A stretch of 18,070 nt of DNA from assembly GCA_003702465.1 (NCBI GenBank), contig REGF01000014.1:1-18070 (forward strand), in the 5' to 3' direction. Shown piece by piece: positions 1 to 6,670 of the stretch. This DNA comes from Candidatus Nitrosomarinus sp. Its GTDB lineage: Archaea > Thermoproteota > Nitrososphaeria > Nitrososphaerales > Nitrosopumilaceae. Every line of letters begins with the position of its first letter. The stretch's first letter is position 1. The notes under the pieces are model-generated. The model saw nothing but the letters and a program-made list of their open reading frames with translations, had not been told where the DNA came from and ran no database searches. The position numbers were made by a program, and so were the translations under genes.

Positions 1-37
1 CCCAAAAGATATATCAGATTAAAAAATTAGATTAAGT

Positions 38-202
38 ATGGCATGTTTTTGTGGATGTGAAACCTATGTTAAGAATGAAGATGGTTTTAAAATTGCATGT
101 GTAAAATGTGAGCACGGACCTCAAAATCATGATGATGCATTTAGAGATGCAGCAAGAAAGAATGAATCACAAAGTCAAAAACGTGATGCAGACTTTGGAT
201 AA
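38..202 (+). CDS. small cysteine-rich protein (54 aa), function unknown
   Basis: An ATG opens a 54-codon frame ending in TAA. Cysteines stand at positions 3, 5 and 7 and again as a C-x2-C pair at 21 and 24, followed by a histidine at 26; this is a plausible site for one zinc ion. The rest is highly charged and polar, with no hydrophobic segment, so the protein should be soluble. An AT-rich stretch, ATATAT at 9-14, lies about 26 nt before the ATG and could be the TATA box of a leaderless mRNA. The gene ends only 4 nt from the end of the convergent YjbQ gene. I do not recognise a named family. That it is a real gene is inferred from the metal-binding pattern, the clean start and the tight fit with its neighbour. 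Confidence 0.6.
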   Translation: MACFCGCETYVKNEDGFKIACVKCEHGPQNHDDAFRDAARKNESQSQKRDADFG

Positions 203-206
203 GAGA

Positions 207-626
207 TTATTCGCCAATAATTTTAACTAAAACTCTTTTTGGTCTATTACCATCAAATTCACCGTAGAAAATTTGTTCCCATGGGCCAAAATCTAATTCA
301 CCATTTGTAATTGCAACAACTACTTCTCTTCCCATTACTTGTCTTTTTAGATGTGCATCAGCATTGTCTTCTCCAGTATCGTTGTGTTTGTATTGTTCAA
401 TTGGAGCATGAGGTGCTAATTCTTCTAACCATTTTTCATAATCGTGAAGCAATCCATCTTCATTATCGTTGATAAAGACACTTGCAGTAATATGCATCGC
501 ATTAACTAAACATAACCCCTCTTGAACTTGACTTTGATCTACTAGTTTTCGAATATCAGGAGTAATATTGACAAATCCTCTTCTTGATTTAATGTTAAAT
601 GTAAGATGTTTGGTTAACGACTTCAT
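207..626 (-). CDS. YjbQ/UPF0047 family protein
   Basis: The protein is about 139 aa and matches the YjbQ (UPF0047) family along its whole length: a beta-rich N-terminus, the stretch HITASVFINDNEDGL, the HNDTGEDNADAHLK segment holding the conserved His, Asp and Glu residues, and the C-terminal GPWEQIFYGEFDG. Members are small trimeric proteins; some are reported to have weak thiamine-phosphate synthase activity, but the physiological role is unsettled. The frame stays open to an ATG at 659, which would add 11 residues. I chose the ATG at 626 because family members begin close to this point and because a TATA-like TTTTAAT lies about 25 nt before it. The gene converges on the 54-aa cysteine-rich gene with a 4-nt gap. 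The family call is firm; the start and the function are not. Confidence 0.88.
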   Translation of the reverse strand: MKSLTKHLTFNIKSRRGFVNITPDIRKLVDQSQVQEGLCLVNAMHITASVFINDNEDGLLHDYEKWLEELAPHAPIEQYKHNDTGEDNADAHLKRQVMGREVVVAITNGELDFGPWEQIFYGEFDGNRPKRVLVKIIGE

Positions 627-668
627 AGTTTTCCAAAGATAATCATCAATTAAAATCATAAAGCAGGC

Positions 669-779
669 TCAGAACTCAAGATCCTCATCATTAATCAGAG
701 GGATAGGAACATCACAGCCTGTAAGGCAGTTTTTAGTCACATTCCTTTTGAGTCTTTCAAGAAGCTTGATAAATGGCAA
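669..779 (-). other. possible short ORF in an otherwise unassigned gap
   Basis: The 660-772 gap holds no recognised gene. On the minus strand a frame runs from a possible TTG start at 779 to TGA at 669, about 36 residues, including KNCLTGCDVPIP and an acidic end. Its codons are richer in G and C than those of its neighbours and the peptide has a protein-like mix of residues. It has no ATG, no clear TATA box at the usual distance and no Shine-Dalgarno sequence. It could be a microprotein, a gene remnant, or chance. Only the open frame is seen; coding is a weak inference. Confidence 0.15.
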
Positions 780-796
780 ATTGTAAGTTAAACAAA

Positions 797-1210
797 ATGG
801 TTACAATAAGCACGCCTGCAACACTGGAAAGTTTTAGAAGATTTATCATTTCAAGTACGTGTAAATCTTATGCTCCAAGAAATTATTTAGAAGATTCAGA
901 AGTATTTGCAGAAAGAGATGATAATTTAGGTGCAATATACGTAGAAGCAGCAGATAAAGTAACGTTGAAAAAAATTAGAGATATTACATTTATGAATGCA
1001 AGAGATGTACTTGGAATAATTTATAATTCAAAAAGTGGAAATACGTCATTAAAATGGCGACAAATTAGAAGAAATGAAGGTAAAGTAACAGGTGAAGCTT
1101 CTCCAAATTCTTTAACAAATCTAGCAGAATCAGGTGTTCTTACCCTAGATTGGGTTGAAAGTTATCTAAAGAAAAAATCACAAGAAGAAACTACTGAGAA
1201 AACAAACTAA
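797..1210 (+). CDS. uncharacterised protein (about 137 aa)
   Basis: I do not recognise this family. From the ATG at 797 the protein is 137 aa. It looks like a mixed alpha/beta soluble domain with a very charged C-terminal tail (KKKSQEETTEKTN). There is no signal peptide, membrane segment or metal-binding motif; the one cysteine in this form is near residue 22. An in-frame ATG at 773 would add eight residues. I prefer 797 because TTGATAAAT at 766-774 sits about 26 nt before it, the spacing seen for other genes here, and overlaps the 773 codon itself; this is inference. Pelota follows on the same strand after 32 nt, so co-transcription is possible but not shown. It is probably a lineage-restricted protein of Nitrososphaerota. 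Confidence 0.72.
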   Translation: MVTISTPATLESFRRFIISSTCKSYAPRNYLEDSEVFAERDDNLGAIYVEAADKVTLKKIRDITFMNARDVLGIIYNSKSGNTSLKWRQIRRNEGKVTGEASPNSLTNLAESGVLTLDWVESYLKKKSQEETTEKTN

Positions 1211-1242
1211 ACATTTTACTTTTTGTAAATTATTTTACTAAT

Positions 1243-2286
1243 ATGATTACAAAGACAATAGATGAAAATCTAATTTCAGTAATTCCTGAAGATTCAGAAG
1301 ATTTATTGAATTTACGACGAATAATTAGAGAAAATGACAAAGTTATTGGAGATACAACTAGAGTTTTAAAACAAGATAAAGAATATGCACGACCTGATAA
1401 AGGTGAAAGAATCAAAATTAGAATTGCGTTAACTGTAGAAAAAATTTCTCTTGATGAAGTTTTAGATAAATTGAGAATAAGTGGAATAATTTCTGAATCA
1501 AGTAATGAATCAGTACCACATGGTTCGCATCATTCATTCATTTTAGAATTAAATGATGGAATCACAATTTCAAAGAAAAAATGGTTACCAGTTGAAAAAA
1601 AACTTTTGAAATCAAGTAATAATCAAGTTAGTTTTGTCTTAATTGCAATTGATACTGCAGATTGTGGAATTGCAAGATTAAGAGGAACACATTTAGAATT
1701 TATGCCCAATATTTATTCTGGTTCAGGAGGAAAGAGATACAAAACTAGTTTTAAAATTGAAAAATTTTTTGAATATGTGCATCAAGCAGTAAATTCTATT
1801 ATTAAAGAAGAGGATACTATAGTAATTTTTGGTCCAGGTGAAACAAAAAAAAGATTTGCAAATCATTTACAAAAATTACAAAAATATAAAATTCAAGTTG
1901 TTGATGGAATAGACTCTGGTGGAGAAGATGGGATTTACACATTTACAAAATCTCAAACAATGCATGAAATAATGTCAGATAGTAAATTAGCAAAAGCAGC
2001 GGCAATAATTGATGAAATAATGATTCTTGCCAACAAAAAAAGTAAAAAATTCACAATGGGGTATAATGAAACATTTAGTGCTAATCAAATTGGGGCTGTT
2101 CAATCAATAGTTTTTTCAGATAAAATAATTCAAGATTATGATGAACAAGAAATTATGGATTTTCTAAATGATGTAGAAAATAAAGGAGTAGAAATTTTCA
2201 GTGTCGATTCATCTACAGATATAGGATTGAGAGTAACAGGTTTGGGAGGAATAGTTTCTTTGTTAAGATATTCATTAGAAACTTAA
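1243..2286 (+). CDS. pelA: aPelota, ribosome-rescue factor (Pelota/Dom34 family)
   Basis: Pelota is the archaeal counterpart of eukaryotic Dom34. It binds the empty A site of ribosomes stalled on mRNA and, with aEF1A and ABCE1, splits them. At 347 aa the length is normal for archaeal members. The N-terminal Sm-like domain (about residues 1-125) includes the family-typical stretch LRRIIRENDKVIGDTTRVLK. The central domain, about 130-250, carries FVLIAIDTADCGIARLRG and VIFGPGETKKRFANHL. The third, eL30-like domain ends with GVEIFSVDSS and GLGGIVSLLRYS. The GGQ loop of release factor aRF1 is absent, as expected. The ATG is the first residue of a family-like N-terminus. The stop codon overlaps that of cutA on the other strand by sharing TTAA at 2283-2286, so any terminator must lie inside cutA. 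Confidence 0.95.
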   Translation: MITKTIDENLISVIPEDSEDLLNLRRIIRENDKVIGDTTRVLKQDKEYARPDKGERIKIRIALTVEKISLDEVLDKLRISGIISESSNESVPHGSHHSFILELNDGITISKKKWLPVEKKLLKSSNNQVSFVLIAIDTADCGIARLRGTHLEFMPNIYSGSGGKRYKTSFKIEKFFEYVHQAVNSIIKEEDTIVIFGPGETKKRFANHLQKLQKYKIQVVDGIDSGGEDGIYTFTKSQTMHEIMSDSKLAKAAAIIDEIMILANKKSKKFTMGYNETFSANQIGAVQSIVFSDKIIQDYDEQEIMDFLNDVENKGVEIFSVDSSTDIGLRVTGLGGIVSLLRYSLET

Positions 2287-2594
2287 TTTGTTGATTCAAT
2301 TAACCATTTCAAATAGGATTTATTTATTGAAGTGACATCAATTTCAGCTATTTCAGGAACATCATATGGATGAGTTTCATCCAGTATTTTTTTTAATTTA
2401 GTTTTATTTTTTGTTACAGTTTTGAAAATTGCTATATATTCTGGAGAATTTTGAATTTTTCCATTCCAGAAATATATTGAATCAATTTTTGAAATATTTA
2501 CACATGCAATTATCTTATTTTTAACCAGTTCATTGGCAATTTTGGAAATTGATTTTTTAGTTGGATATGTTGATACAATAAACACTGGTTTCAT
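2283..2594 (-). CDS. cutA: CutA1 family divalent-cation tolerance protein
   Basis: This is a 103-aa protein, the usual CutA1 length. It shows the family pattern throughout: VFIVSTYPTKKSISKIANEL at the start, KIIACVNISKIDSIYFWNGKI with the conserved Cys-Val-Asn and Tyr-x-Trp, and the C-terminal THPYDVPEIAEIDV followed by YLKWL. CutA1 proteins form very stable cytosolic trimers. The name comes from copper tolerance in E. coli, but a direct metal role is disputed, so no specific function should be assumed here. The ATG at 2594 is followed upstream by the divergent site-2 protease gene, only about 43 nt away. The 3' end shares the palindrome TTAA with the pelota stop codon. Confidence 0.95.
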   Translation of the reverse strand: MKPVFIVSTYPTKKSISKIANELVKNKIIACVNISKIDSIYFWNGKIQNSPEYIAIFKTVTKNKTKLKKILDETHPYDVPEIAEIDVTSINKSYLKWLIESTN

Positions 2595-2637
2595 AGTAAC
2601 CGATAAATGCCCGTACCTTAAAAAATTAACAATTAGT

Positions 2638-3834
2638 TTGGAACTTGATTTTATTACAGAAAATTCGATAATCTATGTATTAATGGCATGGGTAGTAATT
2701 TTCATTTCAGCAAAGGCACTAAAATTAGAGAGATTTGGTTTTGAAATAAAGTCATACAGTTTAGTTTACAAAAATAAGGGAGTAAATGAGCTTTTAATTA
2801 AAATTCTAAACAAAACAAGATCAGCAGTATCTGTATTTGCAAATGTTAGTGTTATTGCAGGATTCATCATGATGGGTTTTGCATTTTGGTTTTTGTTAAA
2901 TAATGTTTCAAACTTTTTTGTTGCACAATCAGAATTTAATGAGCTAACTGTATTAATTCCCGGAGTAACATTAACTTCAGCACCAGCAATTACCTACTTT
3001 TTACTTTCCATACCAATTGTACTTGTAATGCATGAGGGTGGTCATGGAATAGTAGCTGCACTTGAAAAAATTAGAATCAAAACAGGTGGTTTTGCAATTT
3101 TTATTGCAATGTTTGCAGGTTTTGTTGAACCAGATGAGGAAGAATTTGAAAAAGCAAAAAAGATTTCTAAGTTAAGAGTAATCGGAGCTGGTGCAACATC
3201 AAATGTTTTATTTGCATTTGTTTTAGGACTTATTCTATTAACAAATCCATTTTTTGCAATGGTTGTTCCTGAACCATTATTGAGTACATTTTATGAATTA
3301 CCTGAAGGTGTTTTGATACTTTCAATAATTGAAAATTCAGGAGCAGAACAAGCAGGATTACTTGCAAACGACATAATTACTTCAATTAACGGCATACCGA
3401 TTCTTGTTCCAGCTGATTTCCCTAGTTTGAGTCCAGGTGAAACTGCTTCTGTTTCAATTCTTAGAGAAGGTCAACCAATGAATTTTGAATTACAAGTAAT
3501 GCCATCTCCTGATGATCCTGAAAGAGGATTAATTGGAATTATGAGAGATAATTCATTTGCATACAAACCTGTAATGAATTTCATTGAATGGAATGACCCT
3601 ACAGTTTCTATGTTCTTGTTATGGTTATGGATGATTTCATTTTTTATAGGAATTATCAACATGTTGCCATTACCAATTCTAGATGGTGGCAAATTCATTT
3701 ACATCATTATTGACAAAAAACTTTCAGAAAAAGCAGTTAAAATAACAATGTGGGGAATCTATGCATTCACGTTCACGTTATTTGGTCTCAATATTGCTTT
3801 GTCATATATGAAATCAGGTTGGTTTACAATCTAA
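2638..3834 (+). CDS. site-2 protease family (M50-like) membrane metalloprotease with PDZ domain
   Basis: This is a predicted intramembrane zinc protease. With the start at 2638 it is 398 aa. The zinc motif HEGGH stands at residues 132-136 inside a hydrophobic helix, and the second catalytic motif, Leu-Asp-Gly-Gly with the ligand Asp near 349, lies in a later helix (MLPLPILDGGKF). Between them is a PDZ-like domain, about residues 224-300 (GVLILSIIENSGAEQAGLL). Six or so hydrophobic segments suggest a multi-pass membrane protein. The frame extends back to 2533 but would then overlap cutA. The first in-frame ATG, at 2683, would cut the first hydrophobic helix in half; the TTG at 2638 keeps it whole, so I chose it by inference. 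Such enzymes release membrane-bound regulators or clear proteins; the substrate here is unknown. Confidence 0.85.
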   Translation: MELDFITENSIIYVLMAWVVIFISAKALKLERFGFEIKSYSLVYKNKGVNELLIKILNKTRSAVSVFANVSVIAGFIMMGFAFWFLLNNVSNFFVAQSEFNELTVLIPGVTLTSAPAITYFLLSIPIVLVMHEGGHGIVAALEKIRIKTGGFAIFIAMFAGFVEPDEEEFEKAKKISKLRVIGAGATSNVLFAFVLGLILLTNPFFAMVVPEPLLSTFYELPEGVLILSIIENSGAEQAGLLANDIITSINGIPILVPADFPSLSPGETASVSILREGQPMNFELQVMPSPDDPERGLIGIMRDNSFAYKPVMNFIEWNDPTVSMFLLWLWMISFFIGIINMLPLPILDGGKFIYIIIDKKLSEKAVKITMWGIYAFTFTLFGLNIALSYMKSGWFTI

Positions 3835-3875
3835 ATTACCTAAAGAATCATTAATGAAAAATTTTATTTAATTTT

Positions 3876-4796
3876 ATGACATGCGACAGATGTGAAAATC
3901 CTGCAGCATATACAAGAAAATATTCTGGGGAAAAGCTATGTTCACAATGTTTCTCAAAATCCATTGTAAAAAAGACTGCAAAAACAATTTCCAAATATAA
4001 GATGATCAAACATAATGAATTAGTTGCAGTAGCAGTATCAGGAGGAAAAGATTCACTGGCATTGTTAAAAGTAATTCATGAGATGTCATTAACACATAGT
4101 TTTAAAATTAAAGTGATTACAATAGATGAAGGAATTCCCGGATATAGAAATGAAGCATTAGAAATTGTTAAAAAAATTTGTAATGAATTAAATGTAGAAT
4201 ATAAAATATATTCCTACAAAGATCTTTTTGAATTAACACTTGATGAAGCATTAGATTTACGAGAAAATGAAAAAACATCATCATGTTCAATGTGTGGCAC
4301 ATTTAGAAGACGTGCAATGGATTATGCAGCAAAAGATATTGGAGCAGATGTAATTGCAACAGGACATAATTTAGATGATACATTACAAACATTTGTGATA
4401 AACATGCTTTCAGGAGATACAACTAAAGTTGGTTGGATGAATCCAGATACTTCAACAAATTCTTTAAGAAAAATAAAACCATTTTGTGAAATTTATGAAT
4501 CTGAAATTGTATTTTATGCATTTACAAATAATTTACCATTTCAATCTGAACCTTGTCCTCACATGAATGAAGGTATTAGAACAGATATTCGAGAATTTTT
4601 AAATTCATTAGAAAATCAACGTAGTGGAATTAAAAATAATTTGTATCAATCAATTATCAAAGTTTCAGATGTAATGAAAAATTCAGATTCAAATTCAAAA
4701 AATAAAACAAAATGTGAAAGATGTGGTGCGGAATGTACAGGGCAAATATGCTCAGTATGCACTATGGTCTTGAAATTAAAATCAAATCAAACCTAA
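3876..4796 (+). CDS. tRNA 2-thiolation protein, Ncs6/CTU1-TtuA family
   Basis: The 306-aa protein is an ATP pyrophosphatase-type enzyme that adenylates and thiolates a tRNA uridine. Features in order: an N-terminal zinc finger (Cys 3, 6, 22, 25); the PP-loop SGGKDS at 55-60, which binds ATP; Cys 137 and 140 in SCSMC and Cys 227 in EPCPH, the three positions that in TtuA-type relatives hold an iron-sulfur cluster; ATGHN at 161-165; and a C-terminal zinc finger (Cys 280, 283, 292, 295, with an extra Cys at 287). The sequence alone does not decide whether it acts on the wobble uridine 34 (Ncs6/CTU1) or on position 54 (TtuA). Sulfur probably comes from a ubiquitin-like carrier protein, which is not encoded in this window. 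The SRP RNA promoter begins 5 nt after its stop codon. Confidence 0.9.
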   Translation: MTCDRCENPAAYTRKYSGEKLCSQCFSKSIVKKTAKTISKYKMIKHNELVAVAVSGGKDSLALLKVIHEMSLTHSFKIKVITIDEGIPGYRNEALEIVKKICNELNVEYKIYSYKDLFELTLDEALDLRENEKTSSCSMCGTFRRRAMDYAAKDIGADVIATGHNLDDTLQTFVINMLSGDTTKVGWMNPDTSTNSLRKIKPFCEIYESEIVFYAFTNNLPFQSEPCPHMNEGIRTDIREFLNSLENQRSGIKNNLYQSIIKVSDVMKNSDSNSKNKTKCERCGAECTGQICSVCTMVLKLKSNQT

Positions 4797-4800
4797 TGCA

Positions 4801-4808
4801 AATATAAC
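4801..4808 (+). promoter_or_regulatory. TATA box of the SRP RNA gene
   Basis: AATATAAC is centred about 26 nt before base 4830, the predicted first base of the SRP RNA, which is the usual archaeal TATA-to-start distance. It begins just after the stop codon of the upstream thiolation gene. Confidence 0.6.
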
Positions 4809-4829
4809 ATGCTATCTTTTAGAAAAAGC

Positions 4830-5145
4830 GGTAGTAGGTAGGATTGGGGTGCCAGCCGTGCCCTATTCTGAAACCGGCTATATGCAGAGATCAGTAACTG
4901 TTGGGTAAATCTCTAGATGGGTAATTCCCGCTTGGTGTGCGGAAATGAAATCACGCCGAGGCGGGTGGTTGCAGGACTAGAAATATTCGAAGGAATAACT
5001 TCTAAGACCGAACTATCGAAAGGGATGAGGTCCGGGAGGGAGCAATCCTAAGGTGGAGCATCCACGCTTCCTCGTCTACGTGGCGGATCTTGTATGCCTT
5101 GAAATGGGGCTATTCGTCTAGACTGGAACCAGCGGATCTACTACC
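4830..5145 (+). ncRNA. ffs: SRP RNA (archaeal 7S RNA)
   Basis: The gap between two coding regions is much richer in G and C than its surroundings and has no open frame. It contains the universal helix 8 of the signal recognition particle RNA: GTCCGGGAGGGAGCAATCC followed by TAAGG (5030-5053), in which CC and GG close a GGGA tetraloop and AGCA forms the internal loop bound by SRP54. The flanking arms GATGAGG (5024-5030) and CCTCGTC (5070-5076) pair. The ends also pair: GGTAGTAG at 4830-4837 with CTACTACC at 5138-5145, closing the Alu-side stem as in archaeal 7S RNA. The length, about 316 nt, is typical of archaea. The RNA forms the core of the particle that targets membrane proteins co-translationally. 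Ends are inferred from the terminal helix and TATA box and may be off by a few bases. Confidence 0.93.
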
Positions 5146-5153
5146 TTTATAAT
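5146..5153 (+). promoter_or_regulatory. TATA box of the 5175-5507 gene
   Basis: TTTATAAT directly follows the last paired base of the SRP RNA and is centred about 26 nt before the ATG at 5175. This favours that ATG over the one at 5169 and suggests a leaderless mRNA. The T-rich sequence could also help end SRP RNA transcription. Confidence 0.55.
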
Positions 5154-5174
5154 TAAAATCAAATTTGCATGATC

Positions 5175-5507
5175 ATGGAAGGAATAATTTCATTTGGAAA
5201 TAAAAGAAATTATGAGGATTTTAAAAAGCAAATTCCTGTAGATGTGTTGCCTCTTTTTGATTCAATTAGAGAATTTTGTTTCAAATTAGGTGAAAATGTC
5301 ATAGAAGATGTTAGAATGCATAGAGTTGTCTTTTGTAAATCTATGACATTTAGATGGTTTCTTGATGTAGAACCAGAAAAAGGAGGAGTAAAAATAAAAA
5401 TTCAAAAAAGTAGAAAAGATCCAATTCAAATTATTCAGATTAAAACAGAACAAAATATTTCACAATTTACTGGATTTTTTGAAGAAGCTTATCAAAATAT
5501 TCATTAA
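5175..5507 (+). CDS. small uncharacterised protein (110 aa), possibly DUF5655-like
   Basis: The protein is about 110 aa from the ATG at 5175, or 112 aa from the ATG at 5169. The layout, a helical first half (VLPLFDSIREFCFKLG) followed by strands (HRVVFCKSMTFRWFLDVEP, GVKIKIQKS) and a final helix, is reminiscent of the DUF5655 domain, a small domain of unknown function. That is a loose resemblance only. There is no signal peptide or membrane segment. The start was chosen from the TATA box at 5146-5153. The 3' end shares TTAA at 5504-5507 with the stop codon of the convergent acylphosphatase gene. Confidence 0.75.
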   Translation: MEGIISFGNKRNYEDFKKQIPVDVLPLFDSIREFCFKLGENVIEDVRMHRVVFCKSMTFRWFLDVEPEKGGVKIKIQKSRKDPIQIIQIKTEQNISQFTGFFEEAYQNIH

Positions 5508-5782
5508 TACAAAACATCAAACTTTGAAAATTCATTATGGAATTCCTCATTATGTATTTCAACATTTTCTACAATTGAATTTGCAGGACCAATATGAGCC
5601 CATTTAACTAATTTAGAAACATTAGCTTCTGTACCTTCTAAAACACATTCAACACGACCGTCTGGTAGATTTTTTACCCATCCAAAAATATTATTTTGAA
5701 TAGATTTGGCTTTTAGACTTTGACGAAAGAATACTCCCTGCACTCTACCACTAACAAAAAGTCGTACTCGTTGATTTGTCAT
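5504..5782 (-). CDS. acyP: acylphosphatase
   Basis: At 92 aa this is a full-length acylphosphatase, a small cytosolic enzyme that hydrolyses acyl phosphates such as acetyl phosphate or 1,3-bisphosphoglycerate. The signature GRVQGVFFRQ is present with the phosphate-binding arginine at residue 20, and the second signature GWVKNLPDGRVE carries the catalytic asparagine at 38. The ATG at 5782 fits the family N-terminus. The gene lies downstream of uL2 on the same strand after a 50-nt gap and overlaps the convergent small gene by TTAA. Its substrate in the cell is not known for any archaeon with certainty. Confidence 0.96.
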   Translation of the reverse strand: MTNQRVRLFVSGRVQGVFFRQSLKAKSIQNNIFGWVKNLPDGRVECVLEGTEANVSKLVKWAHIGPANSIVENVEIHNEEFHNEFSKFDVLY

Positions 5783-5832
5783 TAATTAGAAATACAAAAA
5801 AGTTCTTAATCAATTTTAAGTTTAAAGAGATA

Positions 5833-6567
5833 CTACTTTCTTTCTTTAATTCTAGCTCTACCAGTTTTTCTAGCAGCAATACTTCCTACCTTTGCACCAG
5901 GAGGAGTATCTCTAGAAACAGTAGAACTTTGTCCAACGTGTTGGTGACGACCACCACCGTGTGGGTGAACATATGCTGCTTGTGCAACACCTCTAACAAT
6001 TGGATATTTCTTTCCTTTAGCTTTGAAACTTCTCCATTTGTTTCCAGCACTCATAAAGTGGCGTTCAGTTGCACCACCACCAGCAAGAGTACCTATCATA
6101 GCTCTATTTTTTGGATTAAGAGTTGCAAATTTACCAGAAGGAAGTTTAATTGTTACACCATCATCTCCATGAGAGAAAATAGTTGCATTGGTACCAGCAG
6201 ACTTTACTATAGCACCACCATCACCAAAATGTCTTTCAATATTACAAACAATTGTACCATCAGGGATATTTTGAACACTAATTACATTTCCTTTTTCAAT
6301 TTTTGACTTTAAACCAAATTGTAGTGATTCTCCAACTTTAGTTCCTAATACTGCAGGAATAAATGAAATGGATCCATCTTCAAATCTAACTTTAGATAAT
6401 GGTGCTTCTCGTCCACGCTCGTGAACTAAATCAATAATTTCACCAACATGGTTTTCTGCTAGTGGAAAACGTGGATAATTAGCAGTTTTTCCTACTTTTC
6501 CAGTAGAAGTCGATCTAAACTGATTACCTCCACGGCCTCGTCTACGTACTAATGGTCTCTTACCCAA
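5833..6567 (-). CDS. rpl2: large-subunit ribosomal protein uL2 (archaeal L2)
   Basis: uL2 binds 23S rRNA near the peptidyl-transferase centre and is needed for subunit joining. The 244-aa protein is full length: basic N-terminus (GKRPLVRRRGRGG), the RNA-binding barrel, and the C-terminal HPHGGGRHQHVG at residues 201-212 that includes the conserved histidine near the active centre, followed by a basic tail with no stop problem. The initiation codon is TTG at 6567; no ATG lies upstream in frame, and TTG gives exactly the family N-terminus, so the start is well supported though unusual for such a highly expressed gene. The gene stands alone rather than in an S10-type cluster next to L23 and S19. 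It is divergent from cdc48 across about 100 nt. Acylphosphatase follows on the same strand. Confidence 0.97.
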   Translation of the reverse strand: MGKRPLVRRRGRGGNQFRSTSTGKVGKTANYPRFPLAENHVGEIIDLVHERGREAPLSKVRFEDGSISFIPAVLGTKVGESLQFGLKSKIEKGNVISVQNIPDGTIVCNIERHFGDGGAIVKSAGTNATIFSHGDDGVTIKLPSGKFATLNPKNRAMIGTLAGGGATERHFMSAGNKWRSFKAKGKKYPIVRGVAQAAYVHPHGGGRHQHVGQSSTVSRDTPPGAKVGSIAARKTGRARIKERK

Positions 6568-6640
6568 GTTGATCGTTTCAATCTGAAAAGAGAATTTTAA
6601 GCTTTGGTATGGATTAGAATAGGAAAAATTACCACAAAGG

Positions 6641-6648
6641 TATAAAAA
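6641..6648 (+). promoter_or_regulatory. TATA box of cdc48
   Basis: TATAAAAA is centred about 26 nt before the ATG at 6671, predicting transcription start at or next to the start codon and therefore a leaderless mRNA. It is the clearest TATA box in the window and lies in the 103-nt divergent region between uL2 and cdc48. Confidence 0.7.
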
Positions 6649-6670
6649 TTAGATTAAGGGTTCTTTTTGT

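Noticed and set aside
5776..6306. Long plus-strand open frame of 176 codons
   Set aside because: It lies antisense to uL2 and its product is a Ser/Thr/Asn-rich string with no domain pattern; uL2 is unmistakable on the other strand.
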